From Bacteroidota bacterium (lineage in GTDB: Bacteria; Bacteroidota; Ignavibacteria; SZUA-365): a stretch of 43,085 bases of DNA. Below are positions 8,607 through 17,951 of this stretch, piece by piece (positions within the stretch are counted from its first letter, which is position 1; every line of letters starts with the position of its first letter). The position numbers and the translations under genes are program-made. Location of the stretch: the NCBI GenBank assembly GCA_003246455.1, contig QKAF01000142.1:1-43085 (forward strand). Direction: 5' to 3'. The notes below the pieces were generated by a model, which did no database searches, was not told the origin of the DNA, and saw only the letters and a program-made list of their open reading frames with translations.

Positions 8607-9293
8607 TCAAACTCCTGTGAAAATAAGGCGAAGCGAGAGGACCGAAACGGAATCCATCGCCACGCGTGGATGCGGAAGGGGAAGTCCGCCGGACAAAGCG
8701 GTCGGAAGAGGAGCGCTGCCTGCGGCCTTGCGCAGCAGTGCACTCGCATTTCTGCGCGGAAGGAAAACGGGCTGATCGGATTCCACCCCGTGCGGAGCGA
8801 TCTCCGCCGCGGAAGGGCCGATATCCTGAAGTCGCCCGGGGTCGATAAGAAAGCCCACTGCAATGGTGCCCGCCGACGCCGCAGGGGCCGCGATGCTTTG
8901 TTCGAGCGCCGCCACTTCACGCTGCAGCTCCCATGTCTGGAGCAGAAAGCCGCCCACCATCAGGACGACCACGGCGGCGGCCGCGTAGCGCACCAGGGCT
9001 GCGCCGGCCGGACGTCCCCCAACGGTGACGGAAGGAGCGTCGCGCCGCGCGGGCGCTGCCTGTGGCGTGGCGGAAACGGCGGAGAGGATGCGCGAGAGGC
9101 TGCGCTCCGGATCCTGCAGTTCGGGAGTGAATTCGGCGGCGGACCGAAGGGCGGACACGGCCTCGATGCGCCGGGCAGCGCCGCGGCATGTCTCGCAGGT
9201 CCGGAGATGCTGATCCAGCAGGCGCTGTTCTTTCTCCGTCCGCTCTCCGGGATGGTTGAGATGGAGCAGGCGCTGTGCGTGTGAGCAGTTCAT
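8607..9293 (-). CDS. Anti-sigma factor with zinc-finger (HC2) domain
   Basis: This 228-residue protein has an N-terminal zinc-binding anti-sigma motif, His29-x3-Cys33-x2-Cys36 (HLRTCETC). A single membrane helix follows at about 98-120 (ALVRYAAAAVVVLMVGGFLL). The ~110-residue C-terminal part is predicted periplasmic, begins as a short coiled coil (ELQREVAALEQSI) and is then low in secondary structure. Its start overlaps the sigma-factor stop as ATGA (9290-9293), the usual arrangement of a sigma factor and its inhibitor. It would hold the sigma factor at the inner membrane until an envelope signal releases it. The periplasmic part has no recognised sensor fold. Confidence 0.88.
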   Translation of the reverse strand: MNCSHAQRLLHLNHPGERTEKEQRLLDQHLRTCETCRGAARRIEAVSALRSAAEFTPELQDPERSLSRILSAVSATPQAAPARRDAPSVTVGGRPAGAALVRYAAAAVVVLMVGGFLLQTWELQREVAALEQSIAAPAASAGTIAVGFLIDPGRLQDIGPSAAEIAPHGVESDQPVFLPRRNASALLRKAAGSAPLPTALSGGLPLPHPRVAMDSVSVLSLRLIFTGV

Positions 9294-9898
9294 GCGAGAT
9301 CCTCCACATCGTACTGTCGCTGGATGAATTCGCGCAGCCGCCGACGCGCTGCGGACAGGTGCGTTTTGACGCTCGCGGGGCTCATTCCCGTCACGAGCAC
9401 GGTTTCGCTGATACTGAGTTCCTGAAGATCGCGGAGAGTGAATACGAGGCGCTGATTGATGGTCAGCCGCTGCGTCAGCAGGCGGACCTTCTCGACGAGG
9501 TCGCGGTTGCTGTGGAATTGAAACGTATCGGGGCCGAAACTCCGGCACTCCTCCGCATCCCCGGTGCTTTCGATGGGTGAGAAAAAACGCTGCCGGCGCC
9601 GGCGGGCGCGCAGGCGATCGAGACAGAGGTTGGTGACAATGGTGTAGAGCCAGGTGGTGAACGCCACGCCTTCGTCGTAGCGGGGCAGATGCGTCCACAC
9701 GCGCACGAAACTCTCCTGGACGACATCTTCCGCTTCGTGTTCGTCGTACAGAAGGCGGATCGCGAGTGCGAACGCGTAGGACTGGTACGCGCGGACGATC
9801 ACCGCAAAGGCCGAAGTGTCTCCGGACCTGCTTTTCCGGATTGCATCTCGATGCAGCGCGAGATCCTCAGGAGTTTCCGTCATTGCGTCTTTTCTCAT
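9290..9898 (-). CDS. ECF-type RNA polymerase sigma factor
   Basis: This 202-residue protein has the two conserved sigma-70 regions. Region 2 includes EHEAEDVVQESFVRVW and TWLYTIVTNLCLDRLR; region 4 includes LTINQRLVFTLRDLQ and SPASVKTHLSAARRRL. It directs RNA polymerase to a specific set of promoters and is most likely held inactive by the overlapping downstream gene. It begins 49 bp after the end of the fibronectin-III gene on the same strand, so it could be read from that operon as well as from a promoter I could not locate. ATG 9898 is preferred; ATG 9883 is possible. Confidence 0.95.
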   Translation of the reverse strand: MRKDAMTETPEDLALHRDAIRKSRSGDTSAFAVIVRAYQSYAFALAIRLLYDEHEAEDVVQESFVRVWTHLPRYDEGVAFTTWLYTIVTNLCLDRLRARRRRQRFFSPIESTGDAEECRSFGPDTFQFHSNRDLVEKVRLLTQRLTINQRLVFTLRDLQELSISETVLVTGMSPASVKTHLSAARRRLREFIQRQYDVEDLA

Positions 9899-9947
9899 AT
9901 CACCACATGATACGTGCGCGCGGAGAAAAGGTAAAGACGCCGGACGG

Positions 9948-11978
9948 TTATTTCACCATGACCGCGACCTCCTTGCCCGGTCGGCTTTCCTGTCCGTGGG
10001 TCCCCACGGTGGTGAGGTAATAGAATACCGGTGATTCGCGGCCCTTGAGCTCGTCGGTGTACCCGATGATGTCGAGGTCGAGGGTTTTTACCAGCCGTGG
10101 TTTCGTGCCGCGTGTATAGCGATAGAGGCGAAACTCCTTCGCACCGGGCTGTGCAATGCCGTCCCAGCGCAGGGTGACGACGCGGCCCTGCGGCTGAGCA
10201 GTGAGATTTGCAGGGGGAAAGACCCCGGGCAGCGCGATGGCGGCGCGTGCAATCAGGCTGGGGGCGCTGCTGTCGCTGGACATGCCGAAGGCGCGCACCG
10301 TGTACTCGTACGATCCCCCGGGGACGACGTCGGAATCCGTGAAATAGTTTTCCCATGGCGCTGTAAGTTCGCCGTTGAGAGGACGCCACCGATCGGTGCT
10401 CCCCTCCCTGCGGTAGATGCGATACCCGATACAGCCGGGTTGATCGGTGTAGTGCTCATTCCAGAACAGCGCGACATTCCCGCTGATCACTTTGGTGTTC
10501 AGGTCACGCGGTGTTTCCAGCGGAACATCGATCTGTGCAACGGCAGTCACCGTATCAGATAACAGACTTTGCACATGGGAGGAGTTTTCGCTTCGCACCG
10601 CGTACATGTATGCGGTCATTCCCTGGAGTCCCAGCGTATCGACGAAACTTGTCTCACGCATCGGAATGCGGTCGGAAATCTGCTGCATGGGCTGATCCCC
10701 GCCGGGTGTGCGGAACACGAAATACCCGTCGAGCTGCTGCATCGTATCGAGTTTCCAGCTTATGCGCACGCCTCCGGGGATGCCTTCGGCCTGCACGCCC
10801 AGGGGAGGCGTCGGCGCCTCGCTCGTCTTCCATATGCCGATCAGCACAGCACTTGGCTGGGAGCGGAGGCCGTCAGGGCCGACGATCCGCAGGCGGTAGT
10901 AATAGCGGGTCATCGGCATGACCGTCATGTCGAGAAAACTCGTATCCTTCGCTCCGGCGGTGAACAGTTCCACGAAGCCGGAATCGATTTTCGGGCCGCG
11001 CTCGATGAGGATGCCATGCACCGCGGAAGGTTCACGAATCTTCCAGGTCAGCATGAGACCCGCCGTATCGATGGAGCGGACCTTCATATGTTCCGGCAGC
11101 GGGACCTGCGTCATGCGGAAGGACATGACCGTCGCGGTATCGCTCGGAAGGCCTTCGTTCCGGAAATAATCCATCGGGACGGCATAGTACTGGTACACCG
11201 TCCCCGGGCCCACCGACTTGTCACTGACCACGCAGAAAATGGTGTCGCCGCGAGCGACGAGTCCCTTGTTGACGATACAGCAGCTGTCGGTGACATTGCT
11301 GGCCAGTTCGGCAAACGGACCGATGAGCCCTTCGCGCCGGAAGACACGGAACGCGGAAGGCGGAAGGCCGTTGCCGACGCGAAACGTGACGCTTGCCGAT
11401 GACGGTTCGCCATGGGTCCCATCGACGGAGAGCGTGGAAACCTCGCCGACGCCCGGCCAGGTCACTGCCGGAGTGGTGAAAACCTCCCGGACGCTGCCGT
11501 CTGCAAGCACGTGGGAGATCCGGTACTCGGTGAGCTGAGCGCGTTCGGCTCCGTCGTCGAGGTAGCGCACGCCGATTGCGAGCTGCACCGACAGCAGCCG
11601 AGTCGCCACACCGACGCTCTTGAGGTCGCGTCCCTGTTCGATTCGCTGCCACAGTCCGGCTGCATCGATTGTGACGTCCCGCAGCTCCGGGTAGCGCGCT
11701 GCGAGTGCGGAGAGATTTGCGGAAAGCTCGGCCGCGGACTGCGGACCGGTGATGTCATGTACCGCGGTCCACTGGCGTGATCCCGCAATCCTTCGTTCCA
11801 CGCGATAAGCTGTCACGGTGCTTCCGCCGATGGTGGCCGGCAGGATCCAGTTCCCGAGATCGACGTAGATGCCGTCGGACCCACCGTGTGCGAGACCTGA
11901 CTGGGCAAGAACCGTTTCCCCGGTAATGGAGGGAAGCAGGGCAGCGCAAAGGGTCAGAAAAAGAATGCAACGACGCAT
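9948..11978 (-). CDS. Secreted protein with fibronectin type III domains
   Basis: This 676-residue protein has a signal peptide (CILFLTLCAALLPSITGETVLAQ). The N-terminal ~290 residues are not assigned. Four consecutive FN3-like domains can be followed by their opening and Trp/Tyr patterns: one with GLMLTWKIREPSAVHGILIE, one with GGVRISWKLDTMQQLDGYFV, one with GNVALFWNEHYTD and YRIYRR, and a last one with VVTLRWDG and FRLYRY. The start at 11978 has GGAGG upstream. It begins 13 bp after the giant gene's stop, so the two are in one operon. It probably acts at the cell surface as an adhesive or structural partner; there is no enzymatic motif. Confidence 0.85.
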   Translation of the reverse strand: MRRCILFLTLCAALLPSITGETVLAQSGLAHGGSDGIYVDLGNWILPATIGGSTVTAYRVERRIAGSRQWTAVHDITGPQSAAELSANLSALAARYPELRDVTIDAAGLWQRIEQGRDLKSVGVATRLLSVQLAIGVRYLDDGAERAQLTEYRISHVLADGSVREVFTTPAVTWPGVGEVSTLSVDGTHGEPSSASVTFRVGNGLPPSAFRVFRREGLIGPFAELASNVTDSCCIVNKGLVARGDTIFCVVSDKSVGPGTVYQYYAVPMDYFRNEGLPSDTATVMSFRMTQVPLPEHMKVRSIDTAGLMLTWKIREPSAVHGILIERGPKIDSGFVELFTAGAKDTSFLDMTVMPMTRYYYRLRIVGPDGLRSQPSAVLIGIWKTSEAPTPPLGVQAEGIPGGVRISWKLDTMQQLDGYFVFRTPGGDQPMQQISDRIPMRETSFVDTLGLQGMTAYMYAVRSENSSHVQSLLSDTVTAVAQIDVPLETPRDLNTKVISGNVALFWNEHYTDQPGCIGYRIYRREGSTDRWRPLNGELTAPWENYFTDSDVVPGGSYEYTVRAFGMSSDSSAPSLIARAAIALPGVFPPANLTAQPQGRVVTLRWDGIAQPGAKEFRLYRYTRGTKPRLVKTLDLDIIGYTDELKGRESPVFYYLTTVGTHGQESRPGKEVAVMVK

Positions 11979-11991
11979 GGCTGTTCCTCCA

Positions 11992-14900
11992 TTACTTGAA
12001 GTAGATTTCAAAGTCTGAGCCGTCCTGTGTCATCGTACCGCGGACGCCGAGCTTGATGCTGGCGCTGACCTGTTCTTTACTGCACAAGTCGCCCTCGCAT
12101 TTCGAGTCGCATATGCCCCAGCCGGCATACGCGCTGCCGAACAGGGTGATGCCGAAGTCTCCCATGACGGACCAGTTCCCGTTCGACTGGAATATGCCTT
12201 CGAAGCCGGCCTCGACTTCAACCCCGGCCGAAACTCCCGAGCATGCGATGACGACGGACAGGCCGACGCCTGCTTCAATATGTCCGAGCGCCCTTATTCC
12301 GATGAGATAGGTATCGACCGGACCGAAGTTCATGCCGAAACGGCAGTTCGCACCGATGGTGCACTCCATGTAGGCACTTACGATCCCGAAATCGAAATCG
12401 AAGTTGGGACATGGGAAGGGCGGCGGGAATTTTACCGACCCTTCGAAGAAGAAGCCCTTGAGGTTGTGGAATTGCGCCGGAAGCCCGACGTTGTTGAACG
12501 AGTACGCGGCGAACTGGTCGAGCTGCGTCTGCGTCAGATTGAAATTGCCGACGGCGAACGCGCAGGTCCCGTCGATTTTCGGGGCAGGCAGTTCGAAGGA
12601 CGCGCCGAGGAAGAAATACCAGCCCTTGCCGGCGCCGCTGATGATAAGTGTTGCATCGCCGACGATGGAGACCCCGCTGAGGTCCTGCTCGATATGCATC
12701 GAGCCTTCGATCTGCTGTTCCTGGAAGTTGTAGAGCAGAGCGATGTCTCCGAAGGGGGTCTCGATCTTGTCCACGCCGATGGATTGCCCGTCAGCGACGA
12801 TGTCGCCCATCACGGTGAACTTCAGGCGTCCGCCCTGGTCCTTGTTCTGCAGGTCACCCTCGAACCAGAACAGCTCCCAGGCATTGTCGGCGACATGCAT
12901 CTCGCCGACTACATCAGTCATGGAGACCTCCGTCCCCACCTGCACGATCTCGCCTTCGTTGACGGGGACCTCCGTCTTACCCGGCGTGTGATGCAGTATG
13001 GCGTTGAGGCTGAACGCCCCTTCCTCAGAGACCGTCACTCCCGCGTGCAGGCCGCCTTCCTGCCAGTCCGTCTCGCCGGAGGCGGTCTTGAACGCGATTT
13101 CGACGCCGTTGACGGCGATGGTCTGCTGGATGGGATCAGGTCTGAACTGTACTTCGTCGTCCTTCTCTCTGATGCTCGCGGTCAGGGTGAACATCGGCAG
13201 GTTCGGAATTCCGAGATCGAGAGAACCGCCGATCTGCACGAACGTCGATTTCGGGATGAACTGATTGATGACGTAGCGGCCGACCTTCGAAAGGGTCACC
13301 TCGGCGCCGGGTTTCATTGCAAACCCTTTGTCGCCGTCCGCGCTGACGTAGAAGCGTTCGAAGCGGATGCGGTCGTTCGGATCCATCGGGAAGATGGGAT
13401 TCATCCAACCGCATTCCAGATCCTGCTGATTCGACGGAATGACCCCGAGCATCCAGTGCATTACGGCGGCGTCATACCCGAACTGCACCTTGCCGGTGAT
13501 GTTGACTTCGGCGACACCGGAAAGCAGGAGCTTGTTGAGCTCGAACGACCCGTATGCGATATGGTCCGGGTAGATTTGCAGTCCGACGAAGGGGACGCCG
13601 ATGTAGTCGGCACGTATGGATCCGCTGTCCAGCGAGAGGCCGTTCTGGTCGAGCGTCCAGGAACGGGACGCGATCTTCCAGTCTCCTTCGAGGCTGATCA
13701 TCATGTCATTGCCGTTCCTGATGTCTTCGAGATCGTTGTGGTGCACGCGCACCGCCCCGATGTCGATCGCAAGGTCGGGCGTGGTAATGTTCTCGATATT
13801 GGTATGCAGGATCGTCGCCAGCGACAGGGTGTCGTCGTTGAAATACGAGCGCATCGAATCGCAGCTGGTCTGGAAATCATAGAGTTCGAATCGCAGTGCT
13901 GTCCCGTCGCCGTTGAGGGGATGGAATCCCTGCGGCAGCGTCGACGCCGGGGACGCGTCCGATGTGATGGCGGGAATGATCATGCCTTCAGGGGTTCCGG
14001 GCGCGGTGGAAAGCGCGATCTGCGTCGTTCCGAGATCGAGCGACCCGCCGGGGAAGCTGAAGCTCGAGGGATTGATCGTAATCCTGCCGATGATTTCACC
14101 GCGGCCATCGACCTGGCGGACGCGGACACCGTTGGTCGGATCCTGCTGCCGGCCTTTATACAGGGCGCCGAAAGCCCGGATGTCCCAGCTGTTGACCGGT
14201 GTAACGAGTGGAAGGGTCGTGGGTTCGGCATACGGGATGCCGTTTTCGTTCTTCTCCGCGGAGGGTGCGATGATGACATCCGTGAAGGGGAGTCCTGATG
14301 TGCTGTCCTCGGGTCCGAACTGGCTGTTCGTCGGGAGCTCGACAAAGGTGCCCGAGATTTTCACCGCTCCCTCGGTCGAGTCGAGAGATCCGACTTCGAT
14401 GGGGAAGCCCAGCAGGGTGGTGATATCCATGTCGTTGTAAGCCGTCAGCTCGAAATCGAGGATGCTCTCCTGTCCTTTCATGATCGGGATGGCGGCAGTG
14501 TCTCCGATAAACTGGCTTTTCGATTTCGCGGCGAGGAAGACGTGCATGTTCGCCGGGATTCCGCGCAGAAGGTACTTACCGTTGGAATCCGTGTAAGTCT
14601 GCTGCGGTTCCGCTTCCGCGGGATTGTCGTACAGCGCCACGCGGGCCCCGGCGATAGGTACCTCTCCCACCATGACGGTGCCGGTCAGTCGTCCGCCGAG
14701 TTCCATCGGAACGTTCATCTCATGCCAGTCCGGAGTCTGGTCGCTGACGGCAGTAGATATGACCCGAGGAACGTAGTCCTTGTCCGGCGGTCCCTTCACG
14801 ATCACTTCAGTGGAGTCGCCAGGGGAGAACCAGACGAAATACTGGACACCGGAGGCATCGATGGAGTCCGGCTCCTGTTCCTGGACGGTGATCGTACAGC

Positions 14901-17883
14901 CCTGGATGACGATCGTGTTCGTCAGCAGGGGCAGGAGGAACTGGTTGATACCGATCTGCGGCATCATTCCCACGGTCTGTGTCTGGGAGATCGTCGTGCC
15001 CGCCGCGGGAGGCCCTGACGACGACGATGTCGTCGTCACCTGACTTTTGCTTTTCGAACTTTTCCGTTTCACCGGTGCGGTCGAAGGGGGAGGCGGAGGT
15101 GGCGCGGCCACCGCCCGCACAGCGAGCCGGTGCGCTTTCACGTACACCACGAATTCTCCCAGATCCTCCGTATCGTCGTTCAGCGTCATCCAGAGCGTGT
15201 CGGCATGATACAGCTCGATGTTATCCGGAACGATAAAGACCTGCTGTGGCGGGCCACTCGCTGCCGGGGTCTCGAACACTTCATCATAGTTGACGGCTTT
15301 GATTTTCATTTTCGCCGCAGCTTTCGACGCGGTGAATTTCACTTTCTTCGCGACCGCGGACTGGGTGATCGCGGGATTGACCTGCATGGCGGCACCCTTG
15401 ACCGCCGGGATTTTGGGGATCTGCAGCGTATGCTTCAGCTTTTTGGTTGTATGGACCTCCGCCCCGATCCCCACACGGATCTTGGCTGCGACAGGCCGGC
15501 CGAACTCGTCGATGACCTTCCCGTGCACCAGCAGCTTCGGTTCGAGCGACGCAGGATCGACTCCCTGCTGCTGGCCCCTTTCCAGCGCGAATACTTCTTT
15601 GGACAGATCGAGAGGATACTGACGGGGCTTGTATCCCCATTTGGACAATTTCAAGTAGTAGTAGGACCCTGAGCCCAGCTGTTTCACGGGGAGCAGATTA
15701 TCGAATACGAAATAGCCTTTCTCATTCGAATAGATGTTCTTCAGGCACTCCACCTTGCTTGTCTTTCTGTACAGGGAAACTGTCGCACCGGTCAGCTTCT
15801 GGCTGATGAGATCCGAACGGGTCACATACCCCCAGATGCGCGGAGGCAGCGGCACCATTCCCACATCCACCATGGCGTGCATGGCCTCAGGGTCATAGGT
15901 CTCATTGTTGATGGCCTGGTCCCAGAGCAGGCCGTTGCCCACTTCGTCGGTTTCATCCATGAGGAAGCTGAAGCGGAATTTCCGCCAGACCATGGAGTAC
16001 CAGTGGGTGCTTTTCTCCGGATTGGTCGCCACGACGTAATAGTAGTCGGCGGGGCCGATGCTCTTGACGACATGTTTGAACGTGACAAGCCCGTCCGCGT
16101 CGCTTTCTCCTTCAGCAATGGTTTCGGTGCCCGGAATGATTCCTTCGACCTTATGAGGCATGAGGGTCCCCTCGTTCGGCGGTACATCGAAGGGGAGGGT
16201 GCGCCGCAGGATACGGACGTTCATCGCGTCCAGGGAGACATTGCTGTCGAGCTGGTCGCGGATACGCATGGTAACGCTGTAGCTGCGAACGAGCGAATAA
16301 AGCGTTCCCACGTCCACGGTCTCGCTCGGCTGCACCTTGAACTCGTCGCTCGGCGAACACAGGTGCTGATCGGTCACGCGGATGCTGTAATAGCGGTAGA
16401 GGTCTCCCGTGAAGTCGCAGATGCCGACGTCTCCGCTGCCGCCGGAATGGATTGCCGCGTCTTTGTACAGCCGTCCGGTGGAATCCTTCGAGAAGAAGCG
16501 GAATTCGAAACTGCCGTCCGGCTGGGTGGTGGCGGTTGCCACGATTTCTTCGCTGTAGAAATTCTTGCCGTCGACCAGGAAGGGGTAGATGCCGCACACG
16601 GGATCGGTGCGCACGTTCCGGTACAGCGTCAGATGGATGCCGCCGAGCGCTTCATCCGGTTTCATGCTGGCGGCGATAACGTTCCCCAGCTTCATCACGA
16701 CGCTGGACTTGGTGGCCTGCATGCCCGACTGCGCCTGTGCGGCCCCCTTGCTGGATTTCCCGCCCTTGCTCGACGTGGAGGACTTCGTGGACGTCGTGGC
16801 CTGCTGCTGCGTCTGCTGCGACTGCGACTGCTGGCTCTGCTGGGCCTTGCCCGTTCCCGGCTTCGGATCGTGGATCGTAATCGACTGCGCTTTGGGAACC
16901 CGGCTGGGATAGAACGTCGTCAGAAGAGTCCCGCGGATCGTGGTCAGACCCGCGTACGTGAAATTCGGATTCGTGTTGACCTGCGACATCGAAGACTTGG
17001 TCGATTTCGGAGGCTGCTTCACGCCGGCGGCAGTCTTCGTATCCTTGAACCCGGGCGGCACGACGGGATCGTAGCGGAATGTCCAGATTTCGCTGAACCC
17101 GTCGTTGGCGAAGGTGTAGCTGTCGTTCTGGTCGAAGGCGCGGACCTGCCACGCATACGAACTGCCTTTCTCCAGCTGCGGATCGGAGGGCAGAATCTGG
17201 TACATGGCGAGATTCGTTTCCCGCTGAATGAGCGGGAGATTGCTCTTGATCGCCTGCGCGTAATTCGTCTGCCCCGGTTCGAGTTCCACGATCGTCACCT
17301 CGTAGCGAGCGAACGTGCCGGTGCCGAGCGGCACGACGGACCACTGGAACCCCGGAGAGGTTTTCACTGCGCTCTGATTCAGCGGTGCGATCAGCGTCGG
17401 CGGCATGATCAGGCGGATGGCGAAGCGGGAGCACGACTCCGGTGTCAGCATGTTGTACGGGGGACCGTAGGCCATGAGACGAACGCAGATGCGGAAATTA
17501 TCCTCGGGCAGACGGCCGCTGCGCTTGGTCTCTTCGCTGGTCGGTCCGGTGTACGTCACGGACCCCTCCTCGAGAATCCCGATATCCACCGCGCTGTATA
17601 TACTGGTGCCGGGAGGAACGACAACGGGCGGGATCGGCGAATCGTCCAGGGTTTCGGCGACCCTGCCGCGGGCGTCGCCTTCGATGTACCCGACGAAGCG
17701 GACTTCGACATCCGCGCCGGTGGGATTCGTGACGATGAAACGCAGGATATTCGGATTGGAGCGCCAGTCGGAGATGTACGGCGAAGGATTCGGATCCATC
17801 TGGACGGCAACGTTCAGCTGCGCGGCTGCCTCGAAAGTGAGCGCGAGCAGGAGAGCGCAGAGCAAGGCTGTGTGTTTAAACAT
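11992..17883 (-). CDS. Giant secreted surface protein, 1963 residues
   Basis: The start has AGGAG upstream and is followed by a signal peptide (LLCALLLALTFEAAAQ). Residues ~23-275 form a conserved-looking block (MDPNPSPYISDW, then FQWSVVPLGTGTFARYEV). I associate it tentatively with the TANFOR-type surface proteins of Bacteroidota. A Gln/Ser/Lys-rich linker follows near 345-390. Carboxypeptidase-regulatory-like domains are seen near 682 (WGYVTRSDLISQKLTGATV) and 1061 (GRLTGTVMVGEVPIAGARV), with a Pro- and Ser-rich linker near 925-965. The last ~700 residues are beta-rich with repeated glycine turns. The C-terminal ~160 residues contain cysteines (IGANCRF, WGICDSKCEGDLCSK). No sorting signal is obvious. 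The gene lies 13 and 68 bp from its operon partners. Confidence 0.88.
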   Translation of the reverse strand: MFKHTALLCALLLALTFEAAAQLNVAVQMDPNPSPYISDWRSNPNILRFIVTNPTGADVEVRFVGYIEGDARGRVAETLDDSPIPPVVVPPGTSIYSAVDIGILEEGSVTYTGPTSEETKRSGRLPEDNFRICVRLMAYGPPYNMLTPESCSRFAIRLIMPPTLIAPLNQSAVKTSPGFQWSVVPLGTGTFARYEVTIVELEPGQTNYAQAIKSNLPLIQRETNLAMYQILPSDPQLEKGSSYAWQVRAFDQNDSYTFANDGFSEIWTFRYDPVVPPGFKDTKTAAGVKQPPKSTKSSMSQVNTNPNFTYAGLTTIRGTLLTTFYPSRVPKAQSITIHDPKPGTGKAQQSQQSQSQQTQQQATTSTKSSTSSKGGKSSKGAAQAQSGMQATKSSVVMKLGNVIAASMKPDEALGGIHLTLYRNVRTDPVCGIYPFLVDGKNFYSEEIVATATTQPDGSFEFRFFSKDSTGRLYKDAAIHSGGSGDVGICDFTGDLYRYYSIRVTDQHLCSPSDEFKVQPSETVDVGTLYSLVRSYSVTMRIRDQLDSNVSLDAMNVRILRRTLPFDVPPNEGTLMPHKVEGIIPGTETIAEGESDADGLVTFKHVVKSIGPADYYYVVATNPEKSTHWYSMVWRKFRFSFLMDETDEVGNGLLWDQAINNETYDPEAMHAMVDVGMVPLPPRIWGYVTRSDLISQKLTGATVSLYRKTSKVECLKNIYSNEKGYFVFDNLLPVKQLGSGSYYYLKLSKWGYKPRQYPLDLSKEVFALERGQQQGVDPASLEPKLLVHGKVIDEFGRPVAAKIRVGIGAEVHTTKKLKHTLQIPKIPAVKGAAMQVNPAITQSAVAKKVKFTASKAAAKMKIKAVNYDEVFETPAASGPPQQVFIVPDNIELYHADTLWMTLNDDTEDLGEFVVYVKAHRLAVRAVAAPPPPPPSTAPVKRKSSKSKSQVTTTSSSSGPPAAGTTISQTQTVGMMPQIGINQFLLPLLTNTIVIQGCTITVQEQEPDSIDASGVQYFVWFSPGDSTEVIVKGPPDKDYVPRVISTAVSDQTPDWHEMNVPMELGGRLTGTVMVGEVPIAGARVALYDNPAEAEPQQTYTDSNGKYLLRGIPANMHVFLAAKSKSQFIGDTAAIPIMKGQESILDFELTAYNDMDITTLLGFPIEVGSLDSTEGAVKISGTFVELPTNSQFGPEDSTSGLPFTDVIIAPSAEKNENGIPYAEPTTLPLVTPVNSWDIRAFGALYKGRQQDPTNGVRVRQVDGRGEIIGRITINPSSFSFPGGSLDLGTTQIALSTAPGTPEGMIIPAITSDASPASTLPQGFHPLNGDGTALRFELYDFQTSCDSMRSYFNDDTLSLATILHTNIENITTPDLAIDIGAVRVHHNDLEDIRNGNDMMISLEGDWKIASRSWTLDQNGLSLDSGSIRADYIGVPFVGLQIYPDHIAYGSFELNKLLLSGVAEVNITGKVQFGYDAAVMHWMLGVIPSNQQDLECGWMNPIFPMDPNDRIRFERFYVSADGDKGFAMKPGAEVTLSKVGRYVINQFIPKSTFVQIGGSLDLGIPNLPMFTLTASIREKDDEVQFRPDPIQQTIAVNGVEIAFKTASGETDWQEGGLHAGVTVSEEGAFSLNAILHHTPGKTEVPVNEGEIVQVGTEVSMTDVVGEMHVADNAWELFWFEGDLQNKDQGGRLKFTVMGDIVADGQSIGVDKIETPFGDIALLYNFQEQQIEGSMHIEQDLSGVSIVGDATLIISGAGKGWYFFLGASFELPAPKIDGTCAFAVGNFNLTQTQLDQFAAYSFNNVGLPAQFHNLKGFFFEGSVKFPPPFPCPNFDFDFGIVSAYMECTIGANCRFGMNFGPVDTYLIGIRALGHIEAGVGLSVVIACSGVSAGVEVEAGFEGIFQSNGNWSVMGDFGITLFGSAYAGWGICDSKCEGDLCSKEQVSASIKLGVRGTMTQDGSDFEIYFK

Positions 17884-17951
17884 GATCCGCTCCTGGCAAG
17901 AGACTGTATGACAGAAAATATTTGACGAGATACGGCATGCCCGCCGGGACG

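Noticed and set aside
12280-14298. Plus-strand open frame of 672 codons opposite the giant surface gene
   Set aside because: It lies antisense to a well-formed secreted protein gene, has Arg/Asp/Val-rich shadow composition, no ribosome site and no recognisable domain.
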